DNA of 40,157 nucleotides from Armatimonadota bacterium (GTDB taxonomy: Bacteria > Armatimonadota > Hebobacteria > GCA-020354555 > CP070648). The translations under genes and the position numbers were made by a program. Location: the NCBI GenBank assembly GCA_035527535.1, contig DATLAK010000024.1, forward strand, positions 1 to 40,157, given 5' to 3'. A model generated the notes under the pieces. It made no database searches, was not told the origin of the DNA, and saw only the letters and a program-made list of their open reading frames with translations. Shown one piece after another: positions 24,271 to 30,901 of the stretch (its first letter is position 1; each line of letters starts with the position of its first letter).

Positions 24271-26778
24271 ATGGCCTTAGGCGTAACCGATTTCATTGAA
24301 CAGCTCCGCGCCCGCGCGGGCGCCGGGCGGGTGGCGCATATCGAGCATCTGCCCGCGCGCGAGGCCGAGTTCGCCGACCTCGATCCGCCGCTGCCCGAGG
24401 AACTGCGGCAGGCCCTCGCCGATCAGGGCATTGAGCGCCTCTACTCACACCAGGTCGAGGCGATCGAGCATCTGCGTGCCGGCAAGCATGTAGTGGTCGT
24501 TACCTCTACCGCCAGCGGCAAGACATTATGTTATAACCTGCCGGTGCTGGAGCGTTTGCTCGCCGATCCGCAGGCGAAGGCGTTCTACCTCTTCCCCACC
24601 AAGGCGCTGGCGCAGGATCAACTGCGCGGGCTGCGGAGGTTCGGGGATGATGCAGGGGCAAGGCATGCCTTGCCCCTACGGTGCGGCACCTATGACGGCG
24701 ACACGCCCGCCTCCACCCGCCGCCGTCTGCGCGCCGACGCCAACATCATCCTCACCAACCCCGACATGCTGCACACCGGCATCCTGCCCTACCACAGCCG
24801 CTGGTCACGCTTCTTCGCCGATCTGAAATACGTGGTGGTGGACGAGATCCATACCTACCGCGGCATCTTCGGGTCCCATGTCGCCAATGTCCTGCGGCGG
24901 CTGCGGCGCATCTGCGAGCACTATGGGGCGACCCCGCAGTTCGTCTGCTGCTCCGCCACCATCGCCAACCCGGTCGAGCTCGCCCAGCGCCTGACCGGAT
25001 TGGAGATGGCGGAGATCAGCCGCGACGGCTCCCCCCGCGGCCCTAAAACCTTCCTGCTGTGGAACCCGCCGCACCTCGACGCCGCGCACATGGAGCGCCG
25101 CTCCAGCCACGACGAGGCCAAGGAGCTGCTGGTGGCGCTGATGGCGCGCGGCGTGCAGACCATCGCCTTCACCAAGACCCGGGTCGCCGCGGAGCTGCTG
25201 TTTCGCTATGCCCAGGAATCGCTGCGGAAAGCAGCGCCGGAATTGGCTGACACGCTCAGCCCCTACCGCGCGGGCTACCTGCCGGCCGAGCGCCGCGAGA
25301 TCGAGCGCCGGCTCTTCTCGGGCGAGCTGCGCGGCGTCACCAGCACCAACGCCCTGGAATTGGGCATTGACGTGGGATCGCTGGATGCCTCGATCATCGT
25401 CGGCTATCCCGGCACCATCGCCTCCACCTGGCAGCAGGCGGGTCGCGCCGGCCGCGGCGCCGAGGAGGCGCTGGCAATCCTCGTCGCCTACAACGATCCG
25501 ATAGACCAGTACCTCATGTGCCACCCGCAGTACTTCTTCGGCCGCTCGCCCGAGAACGCGGTGATAGACCCCGAGAATCCCTACGTCCTGGCCGGCCACC
25601 TGCGTTGCGCCGCCTTCGAGCTGCCGTTGCGCCCCGACGACCGGCGCTACTTCGGCGAGCTGACCGATTCCATCGCCGCCATTCTCCAGGACGCCGGCCA
25701 GGTGCAGCGCATTGACGGCGACTGGTACTGGGCGAGCACCGACTACCCCGCGGCCCAGGTCAACCTGCGCACCAGCTCCGACGACACCTTCACCATCATG
25801 GACGCCTCCCGTGACAACGCGGTCATCGGCGTGGTGGATGCCATCAGCGCGCCGGAGCTGGTGTATCCCGGCGGGGTCTATCTGCACCAGGGCGAGACCT
25901 ACCTGGTGCGCGAGCTCGACCTGGAGGCGCGCACCGCGCGGGTGGAGCGCCGTGACCTCGGCTACTACACCCAGGCGGTGCTCGACGCGAATATCCGGGC
26001 TGGCCGGGCCGAACAAGAATGTGTGTGGCGCGGCTGGGGCGTTTGCCACGGCCCGGCGACCGTGACCTGGGCCACCACCGCCTTCAAGAAAATCAAGTTC
26101 TACTCCTTGGACTCTGTCGGCTACGCCAAGCTCGACCTGCCCCCGCAGAGCCTCGACACCGCCGCGACCTGGCTCATCCCCGACGAGCAGACCCTGGAGG
26201 CGGTGCGCGCCGCGGGGCGTCGGCCTATCGAGGGGATGGTGGGGATTCGCAATGTGCTGGTGCACGTGCTGCCGCTCTACGCCATGTGCGATCGCACCGA
26301 CTTGGGGGGGATCGTGGATTCCAGCAACACCGGCACGCCGACCATCTTCCTCTACGACCGCTACCCCGGCGGCCTGGGCTTCGCCGAGAAGGGCTACGAG
26401 ATGGTGGAGGAGATGATGCGCAGTTGCCTGGCGCTGATCCGCGAATGCGAATGCGAGGCGGGGTGTCCGTCGTGCGTGGGCTCGCCGGTAACCCTGCCGC
26501 CGCAGCACGGCGACCCCGACGTGGGGGGCGGTTATCCCATCCCCGACAAGGAGGCGGCGCTGGTGATCCTGCACCGGCTGCTGGGTGGGACCGTCCCTGG
26601 CGGGGCAGGCGTATCTCTTGCCAAGCCTATCTCTGCTGCATTCGCAGCCGAGACGGCTGTGCCACCGAGGAATATCGCGCCCGCTGCCGACCGTATCGCC
26701 GAGCGCGTGCGCCGCGCGGGGCGACGCCGGCGCATCGGCATTCCCCCGCCGGGGGAGAAGGCTTCCGGCGGTGACTGA
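24271..26778 (+). CDS. mrfA: MrfA-type DEAD/DEAH-box helicase with DUF1998 domain
   Basis: The 835-residue protein matches MrfA (YprA) of Bacillus subtilis, a 3'-5' helicase that with MrfB repairs mitomycin C lesions independently of UvrABC. The Q-motif Gln61, Walker A TSTASGKT (78-85), FPTKALAQDQL, DEIHTYRG (191-198) and SATI motif fill RecA domain 1; TKTRVAAELL, TNALELGIDVG and QQAGRAGRG fill domain 2. The DUF1998 domain ends with ECECEAGCPSCVGSP (about 725-740), four Cys likely to hold a metal. Residues 128-136 (AGARHALPL) are the translation of a 26-bp dispersed palindrome. The C-terminal 60 residues after the Cys motif are Pro/Arg-rich and may also hold repeat-derived sequence. The mrfB gene follows after 42 bases, strongly supporting the assignment. 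Confidence 0.92.
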   Translation: MALGVTDFIEQLRARAGAGRVAHIEHLPAREAEFADLDPPLPEELRQALADQGIERLYSHQVEAIEHLRAGKHVVVVTSTASGKTLCYNLPVLERLLADPQAKAFYLFPTKALAQDQLRGLRRFGDDAGARHALPLRCGTYDGDTPASTRRRLRADANIILTNPDMLHTGILPYHSRWSRFFADLKYVVVDEIHTYRGIFGSHVANVLRRLRRICEHYGATPQFVCCSATIANPVELAQRLTGLEMAEISRDGSPRGPKTFLLWNPPHLDAAHMERRSSHDEAKELLVALMARGVQTIAFTKTRVAAELLFRYAQESLRKAAPELADTLSPYRAGYLPAERREIERRLFSGELRGVTSTNALELGIDVGSLDASIIVGYPGTIASTWQQAGRAGRGAEEALAILVAYNDPIDQYLMCHPQYFFGRSPENAVIDPENPYVLAGHLRCAAFELPLRPDDRRYFGELTDSIAAILQDAGQVQRIDGDWYWASTDYPAAQVNLRTSSDDTFTIMDASRDNAVIGVVDAISAPELVYPGGVYLHQGETYLVRELDLEARTARVERRDLGYYTQAVLDANIRAGRAEQECVWRGWGVCHGPATVTWATTAFKKIKFYSLDSVGYAKLDLPPQSLDTAATWLIPDEQTLEAVRAAGRRPIEGMVGIRNVLVHVLPLYAMCDRTDLGGIVDSSNTGTPTIFLYDRYPGGLGFAEKGYEMVEEMMRSCLALIRECECEAGCPSCVGSPVTLPPQHGDPDVGGGYPIPDKEAALVILHRLLGGTVPGGAGVSLAKPISAAFAAETAVPPRNIAPAADRIAERVRRAGRRRRIGIPPPGEKASGGD
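24653..24678. repeat. Dispersed palindrome inserted in frame within mrfA
   Basis: This copy of the 26-bp palindrome at 6065-6090 and 21484-21509 differs at only one end base. It is translated without a frameshift and falls between the KALAQDQL motif and YDGDTP, a variable loop in helicase domain 1. Confidence 0.9.
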
Positions 26779-26820
26779 CGAAATGAACGGCTTCGGGAAC
26801 CTGGAGCTCGGCAGACGCTC

Positions 26821-27681
26821 ATGACTACCGCGCTGCGCGATCAGCTTTCATACTTGCAGCGGAATCGCGGCCGGGCGGGATTGCCGCGCGGACGACGGGG
26901 CACCACCGCGGGTGGAGCGCGGGTCTCTCTGGATCCCGATCTATCGGGGCCCCCGCCCGGGCCATGCGGCACCCCGACCGCCCTCGACCTCCGGCTGGCC
27001 GCCACCGAGCAGGGGGAGTTGCTGGTATGGGAGAAAAGCATCTCCGCGGTCTGGTCCCAAGCCGGGCAGGTGACGCAGAGCCTGTGGGCGGCGCTGGATG
27101 GCGCGGGGGCCGGCGCATCGTCCGCAACTGAGCTGGAGCCGCTGTCGCGGGTGGACCCGACGCGGGTCGGCTGGGTGGACATCGAGACCGCCGGGTTTAT
27201 CGGACGTCCGGTCTTCCTCGTCGGCCTGATGCGGCCGGTTGACGGCGAATTGGTGATCACGCAGCTCCTGGCGCGGGACTACTCGCAGGAGCGGGCGCTG
27301 CTGGCGGCGTGCGCGGCGCTGGTGGCGGAATTGGAGGTGCTGGTGACCTTCAACGGGAAGTGCTTCGACCTGCCGTTCCTGCGCGATCGCATGGCGTATC
27401 ACCGGTTGGCGGGGGAACTGGAGGTGGAGGCGGTGGACCTGCTGTGGGCGGCGCGGCGGCGCTGGCGGGGGCGGGTGCCTGATTGCCGCCTGCAGACGCT
27501 GGAGCGGCACCTGTGCCGACGGCTGCGCGCGGGCGACATCCCCGGGGCGGAGATCCCGCAGCGCTACCACGATTTCGTGCGCAGTCGGGAGGCGGGGCTC
27601 ATCGCGCCCGTCATGCGCCACAACCGGCTGGATCTTCTGACCATGGCCGAGCTGTCGGCCTTGCTGCTGGGGGAGCCATGA
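26821..27681 (+). CDS. mrfB: MrfB-type RNase H-like 3'-5' exonuclease
   Basis: The 286-residue protein matches MrfB (YprB), the metal-dependent exonuclease partner of MrfA. It has the DEDDh pattern: WVDIETAGF with Asp120 and Glu122, VTFNGKCFDLPFLRDR with Asp183, and MRHNRLDLLTMAEL with His267 and Asp271. A variable 110-residue N-terminal part includes DPDLSG (38-43), coded by a small CCCGAT/ATCGGG palindrome. The TPR-like C-terminal region of B. subtilis YprB is missing, as the protein stops after the nuclease domain. ATG 26821 has only a distant GGAG. The end overlaps the J-domain gene by 4 bases (ATGA), so the two should be translationally coupled. Confidence 0.9.
   Translation: MTTALRDQLSYLQRNRGRAGLPRGRRGTTAGGARVSLDPDLSGPPPGPCGTPTALDLRLAATEQGELLVWEKSISAVWSQAGQVTQSLWAALDGAGAGASSATELEPLSRVDPTRVGWVDIETAGFIGRPVFLVGLMRPVDGELVITQLLARDYSQERALLAACAALVAELEVLVTFNGKCFDLPFLRDRMAYHRLAGELEVEAVDLLWAARRRWRGRVPDCRLQTLERHLCRRLRAGDIPGAEIPQRYHDFVRSREAGLIAPVMRHNRLDLLTMAELSALLLGEP
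26935..26948. repeat. CCCGAT/ATCGGG palindrome within mrfB
   Basis: CCCGAT-CT-ATCGGG lies in frame in the variable N-terminal part of mrfB, in a CGATCTATCGGGG context similar to the hairpin at 669-690. It is short, so its link to the repeat family is tentative. Confidence 0.5.
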
Positions 27682-28580
27682 AAAAAGCCGAGCCGGACTA
27701 CTACGCGGTGATGGGGGTGAAGCGCGATGCCGCGCTGGGCGCGATCAAGCAGGCGTATCGGGAGCTGGTGCGCCGCTATCACCCGGACGCGGCGAGGGAT
27801 GACCCACAGGCGCCGCGCGAGTTCGCGCTGCTGCAGATGGCCTACGAGACGCTGTCCGACCCCGCCAAGCGCGCGCAGTACGACAAGTCCCTGCCGCGGC
27901 AGAAATATCCGCTGGCCGAGCTTGAACCCGAGCATCTGTGGCGCGAGGCCACGGAGCTCATTCTCGAGCGCTCCGATGCCTTCGAGATCATGATCCAGGC
28001 GATGCGCGCGGCGGCGCCCATCGCCGTCGAGGGCAACCTGCTGGTGGTGGGCCTCGCGGGCAAGGATCAGTACTTGTCCGGGCACCTGGAAACCCCCGCC
28101 CACCGCCATCGCATCACCGGGGTGCTGCGCGAGGTCTCGGGGCAGGAGATCGAATACCGCGTGATTGAAGGCACCACCCAGGAGGACTGGGACTGGGTCA
28201 AGCGCGCCGAGGGGCGCAAGCCCCACCTCGAACCATCGCCCCCGCCCCCGGGCGCCAAGGCCGGGAAGGAGCCCCTTAAGGAGCGCCCGGCGAAAGCCCC
28301 CCAGGTCACAGCCTGGGAGCTGCTGGCGCGCAAGATCCAGAACACCTGGCAGAACACGCCCAACCGCCAGCACCCGCTGGCCCGCGCCGAGTTCGTCCTC
28401 ACCTGCGTCAACTGGATCTCCGAGGAGGCGAAGGCCGCCTCCGGCGATGGCGCCCAGCGCGACGCCATCCACCGCGAGGTCGGCAAAGCGGTCGAGCGCA
28501 TCGCCCAGCTCCTCGACCTGCCGCCGACCGTGGTGGCGCTGGAGCTCGTGCGCTCTCAGCCCCGCCGGCGGGCGAGTTGA
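27678..28580 (+). CDS. J-domain protein with unique C-terminal region
   Basis: The 300-residue protein begins with a good J domain (residues 6-68), including the HPD tripeptide at 35-37 (RRYHPDAARDD) and the helix FALLQMAYETLSDPAKRAQYDKS, so it should stimulate an Hsp70. No Gly/Phe region, zinc finger or CTD I/II follows, so it is not DnaJ proper. Residues about 90-175 (LWREATELI ... LLVVGLAGKDQYLSGHLE ... GQEIEYRVIEG) faintly recall the N-terminal domain of DnaA. A Pro/Lys linker leads to a helical C-terminal domain (TAWELLARKIQNTW to LDLPPTVVALELV). ATG 27678 overlaps mrfB by 4 bases, suggesting a role tied to the MrfAB repair pair, which is inference. Confidence 0.85.
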   Translation: MKKAEPDYYAVMGVKRDAALGAIKQAYRELVRRYHPDAARDDPQAPREFALLQMAYETLSDPAKRAQYDKSLPRQKYPLAELEPEHLWREATELILERSDAFEIMIQAMRAAAPIAVEGNLLVVGLAGKDQYLSGHLETPAHRHRITGVLREVSGQEIEYRVIEGTTQEDWDWVKRAEGRKPHLEPSPPPPGAKAGKEPLKERPAKAPQVTAWELLARKIQNTWQNTPNRQHPLARAEFVLTCVNWISEEAKAASGDGAQRDAIHREVGKAVERIAQLLDLPPTVVALELVRSQPRRRAS

Positions 28581-28621
28581 GGCGCACCGGACACACATTC
28601 CCCCGCGGCAGGGAGGATCCC

Positions 28622-28987
28622 ATGGGACGAGTTCACGACCTCCTATTCGCCGGACCCACGCTGATCGTCAGCTTGCCCGATAATTCACTCGACCTCACGT
28701 GGCGCGTGTCGCCGAGCGCTCCACGGCTCCTCCTGCTGGCGGGGATACCCTCGCCGCAGGTATGGTCGCTCAACCGGACAGGGGTGATTGGGCTGCTGGA
28801 GGCACTGGGGATGAGGAACTTCGCGGAAGCCTACCGTGAGTACTATCTATCCGCGTGGGTCTATTTCCTGTCAGGGTACTCCGACTCCGCGGCCGCGCGC
28901 AGCACGGTGGCCGCGGCAATTACCGCTCTGCGGTTAGCGGCAAACGCGGCCGAGACGGTGGGTGCAAGCGAAGCCAGATCACTGTGA
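28622..28987 (+). CDS. Chimeric small open frame; start duplicated from the TIM-barrel gene
   Basis: This frame of 121 codons has a strong GGGAGGA site before ATG 28622. Its first 25 residues (including AGPTLIVSLPDNSLDL) are almost identical to the start of the protein encoded at 30158, because bases 28640-28696 repeat 30179-30235 with one mismatch. After residue 25 the sequence is unrelated to that protein and I do not recognise it: a short hydrophobic stretch (PRLLLLAGIPSP), then helical segments (EALGMRNFAEAYREYYLSAW and an Ala-rich end). It may be the remnant of the original TIM-barrel start fused to inserted DNA, or a genuine small gene of the inserted segment. Confidence 0.45.
   Translation: MGRVHDLLFAGPTLIVSLPDNSLDLTWRVSPSAPRLLLLAGIPSPQVWSLNRTGVIGLLEALGMRNFAEAYREYYLSAWVYFLSGYSDSAAARSTVAAAITALRLAANAAETVGASEARSL
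28640..28696. repeat. 57-bp direct repeat, left copy
   Basis: This matches 30179-30235 at 56 of 57 bases (T versus G at 28647). It lies at codons 7-25 of the chimeric frame. The two copies bound a 1.48-kb segment that carries the nucleotidyltransferase/HEPN pair. Confidence 0.95.
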
Positions 28988-29091
28988 CGCTGCCGGTTCG
29001 GAGGCTGGGCTTTTCGGCCGCGACGCGAGTCGGGGCGCCATTCGAGACGACATGACCACATGTGGGCACGATACATCGAGGGAAACCGAAC

Positions 29092-29135
29092 TTGACCAAT
29101 AATATCGGTCAACAGACCAATAATGTTGGTCAATC
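29092..29135 (+). promoter_or_regulatory. AT-rich operator-like repeats at the MNT gene start
   Basis: GACCAATAATATCGGTCAACA (21 bases, 29094-29114) is followed directly by a variant at 29115-29135. Each unit is also an inverted repeat (TTGACC...GGTCAA; GACCAA...TTGGTC). The 21-base spacing is two helical turns. It stands out as AT-rich in a GC-rich region and overlaps the predicted start codon, fitting a binding site for the winged-helix protein itself. Confidence 0.6.
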
Positions 29136-29724
29136 CGGCTTGGGGCAGCTCTTTGCCTCCCCGACCCTCGTCGCCCTCCTGCGGCTGTTCGTCTTGCGGC
29201 CGGGCCAGGCTTTCTACCAGCGCCAGTTGGCGCAGGCAGTAGGGGCGCGGCTGTACTTGGTGCAGCGAGAGCTCGGCCGGCTGGAGAACGCGGGCCTCGT
29301 GACGCGGACGCCCCAAGGCAACCGCGTTTACTATCGGCTCAAATCGCGCCACCCTGCACTCGACGACCTCAGGCGACTGCTGCTCAAGACGGTCGCCATC
29401 GGCGACGCCCTGCGTTCGGCGCTCCTGCCGCTGGAGGAGCGAGTGCTGGTCGCCTTCATCTACGGCTCCTTCGCAAGCGGCAACGAGACTGCGGACAGCG
29501 ACATAGACCTGCTGGTAATCGGACGCCTTTCCGCGAAGGAGGCGGCTCGTGCACTGGGCCCGGTGGGGCGCGATCTCGGGCGCGAGTTGAATGCAGCCTT
29601 CTACCCGCCGGAGGAGTTCCGCAAAAAGGCTCGGGACGGGCACCATTTCGTTAGCCAGGTGCTGGCGGCGCCCAAAGTGTTCTTGATCGGGGGCGAGGAT
29701 GAGCTTGCAGGACTTGCTGGCTGA
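29092..29724 (+). CDS. Winged-helix nucleotidyltransferase-domain protein (MNT-type)
   Basis: The 210-residue protein joins a winged helix-turn-helix (about 18-85: LFASPTLVALLRLFVLRP, QLAQAVGARLYLVQRELGRLENAGLVTRT) to a minimal nucleotidyltransferase domain with YGSFASGNETADSDIDLLV (about 124-141; GS pair and DxD metal ligands). Such proteins are usually encoded with a HEPN partner, as toxin-antitoxin modules in which the MNT protein can modify the HEPN protein. I set the start at TTG 29092, 8 bases after GAGGGAAAC-like purines; GTG 29062 is the alternative. The first 14 residues are a 7-residue repeat (TNNIGQ, TNNVGQ) coded by a 21-bp direct repeat that looks like an operator. It overlaps the HEPN-like gene by 26 bases. 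Confidence 0.82.
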   Translation: MTNNIGQQTNNVGQSGLGQLFASPTLVALLRLFVLRPGQAFYQRQLAQAVGARLYLVQRELGRLENAGLVTRTPQGNRVYYRLKSRHPALDDLRRLLLKTVAIGDALRSALLPLEERVLVAFIYGSFASGNETADSDIDLLVIGRLSAKEAARALGPVGRDLGRELNAAFYPPEEFRKKARDGHHFVSQVLAAPKVFLIGGEDELAGLAG

Positions 29725-30148
29725 GGGCAGGCTCCGCAGACACGAGACGTCGGCGGATGAAGTTAGCGCTCTCTTGCAGGTATCGGAGCGCGACCTTGCG
29801 GACGCCGTGATTGCCGCGCTTTCGACCGACCGACGTTTTGCGACCGCCTACAATGGCGCGTTGGCGCTCGCAACAATGGTGCTGCACGCGGCCGGTTATC
29901 GTGCATCGGGAGCCGGACATCACTGGGTGACTCTTCGGGCGTTACCGCTCATCATGGGGGAGCAGTTTCAGGCGAAGGCTGATTACTTTGACCAGTGTCG
30001 CTCGAAGCGCAATATCGCCGATTACGATCGGGTGGGTGAGGTCGCAGACGCGCAGGTCGCCGAACTGGTCGCGGAGACCCGGACGTTTCAGGGCGAGGTG
30101 TTGCAGTGGCTGCGAGCGATCCACCCGCAGCTTGCGCCGGAGGGTTAG
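29699..30148 (+). CDS. HEPN-like domain protein, partner of the MNT-type protein
   Basis: The 149-residue, mostly helical protein fits a HEPN-like fold: YNGALALATMVLHAAGYRASGAGHHW (51-76) resembles the second helix and the following loop, and RSKRNIADYD (101-110) lies at the usual catalytic position. The RNase motif R-x4-6-H is not complete: Arg104 is followed by Asn, and no His lies within reach, while Tyr109 is present. It may therefore be a non-cleaving binding partner. ATG 29699 overlaps the MNT gene by 26 bases. HEPN assignment rests on motif and on the neighbour, and I would not exclude a different four-helix family. Confidence 0.7.
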   Translation: MSLQDLLAEGRLRRHETSADEVSALLQVSERDLADAVIAALSTDRRFATAYNGALALATMVLHAAGYRASGAGHHWVTLRALPLIMGEQFQAKADYFDQCRSKRNIADYDRVGEVADAQVAELVAETRTFQGEVLQWLRAIHPQLAPEG

Positions 30149-30157
30149 CTTCCTGGC

Positions 30158-30901
30158 ATGTCTAAACACGCCTACGAACTCCTATGCGCCGGACCCACGC
30201 TGATCGTCAGCTTGCCCGATAATTCACTCGACCTCGCGCGCGCCGCCGCCGCAGGCGGCGCGCACGCGCTCAAGACCCATATCAACGTCCACCACGACGC
30301 CAGCGGCACCCACTTCGGCTCGTTGGAACAGGAGCGCCCTCGCCTGCAGGCCATCCTCGACGCGGTGAACCTGCCCGTGGGCATCGTCCCGGGGGTCACT
30401 GACCCCCTGCGCCGCGACGAGCTGGAGACCCTCGCCGACATGGGCTTCGATTTCGTGGACACCTTCGCCCACTGTTTCCCGTCGTGGCTGATCGGCAATG
30501 CGGCGCCGCCGCCCCGCGGCGTGAGCTTGGAGCAGGCCCCGGCGGTGAAGCGCATGACGCGGGTGATGGCCATAGACGTGACTTACAGCGCCGAGGCGGC
30601 GACGAGCCTGGCCGCGGTCGGCATGGAGGTGCTGGAGGCGGCGGTGATCCCGCACGACCAGTACGGCCGGCCGCTGACCGCCGCCGACCTGGCGCTCTAC
30701 TCGCGCCTGGCGCAGGCGGTGCCGACGCCCATCATCGTCCCCAGCCAGCGCCGTTTCGAGCCGGACGATGTCGCCCATATCGTCGCCGCCGGCGTCACCG
30801 GCATAATGATCGGCGCCATCGTCACCGGCGTCGAAGCGGCGAGCCTGGAGGCGGCCACGCGCGGTTTCCGCGCCGCCCTGGACGAGCTGGCGGCCTCATG
30901 A
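30158..30901 (+). CDS. Ribulose-phosphate-binding-type TIM-barrel protein, function unknown
   Basis: The 247-residue protein reads as a phosphate-binding TIM barrel. It has regular strand-helix units: TLIVSLPDNSLDLARAAAAG, ALKTHINVHHD, LPVGIVPG, FDFVDTFAHCFPSWLI, VMAIDVTYSAEA, MEVLEAAVIPHDQYG and PTPIIVPSQRRF. A final GVTGIMIGAIVTGVE suits the phosphate-binding loop of HisA/TrpC/NanE-like enzymes. I cannot name the reaction. ATG 30158 has no close ribosome-binding site, while the left repeat copy at 28622 has an excellent one; this suggests that the inserted segment displaced the original start. Its stop overlaps the DUF4127 start in an ATGA, so the two are likely to work together. Confidence 0.7.
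   Translation: MSKHAYELLCAGPTLIVSLPDNSLDLARAAAAGGAHALKTHINVHHDASGTHFGSLEQERPRLQAILDAVNLPVGIVPGVTDPLRRDELETLADMGFDFVDTFAHCFPSWLIGNAAPPPRGVSLEQAPAVKRMTRVMAIDVTYSAEAATSLAAVGMEVLEAAVIPHDQYGRPLTAADLALYSRLAQAVPTPIIVPSQRRFEPDDVAHIVAAGVTGIMIGAIVTGVEAASLEAATRGFRAALDELAAS
30179..30235. repeat. 57-bp direct repeat, right copy
   Basis: This is the partner of 28640-28696, at codons 8-26 of the TIM-barrel gene. Upstream of it the codons differ between the two genes, and downstream only this copy continues into a full TIM-barrel protein. Confidence 0.95.

Noticed and set aside
28697-30178. Insertion sequence or integron cassette with a recombinase
   Set aside because: No transposase, integrase or terminal inverted repeats are found; only direct repeats bound the segment.
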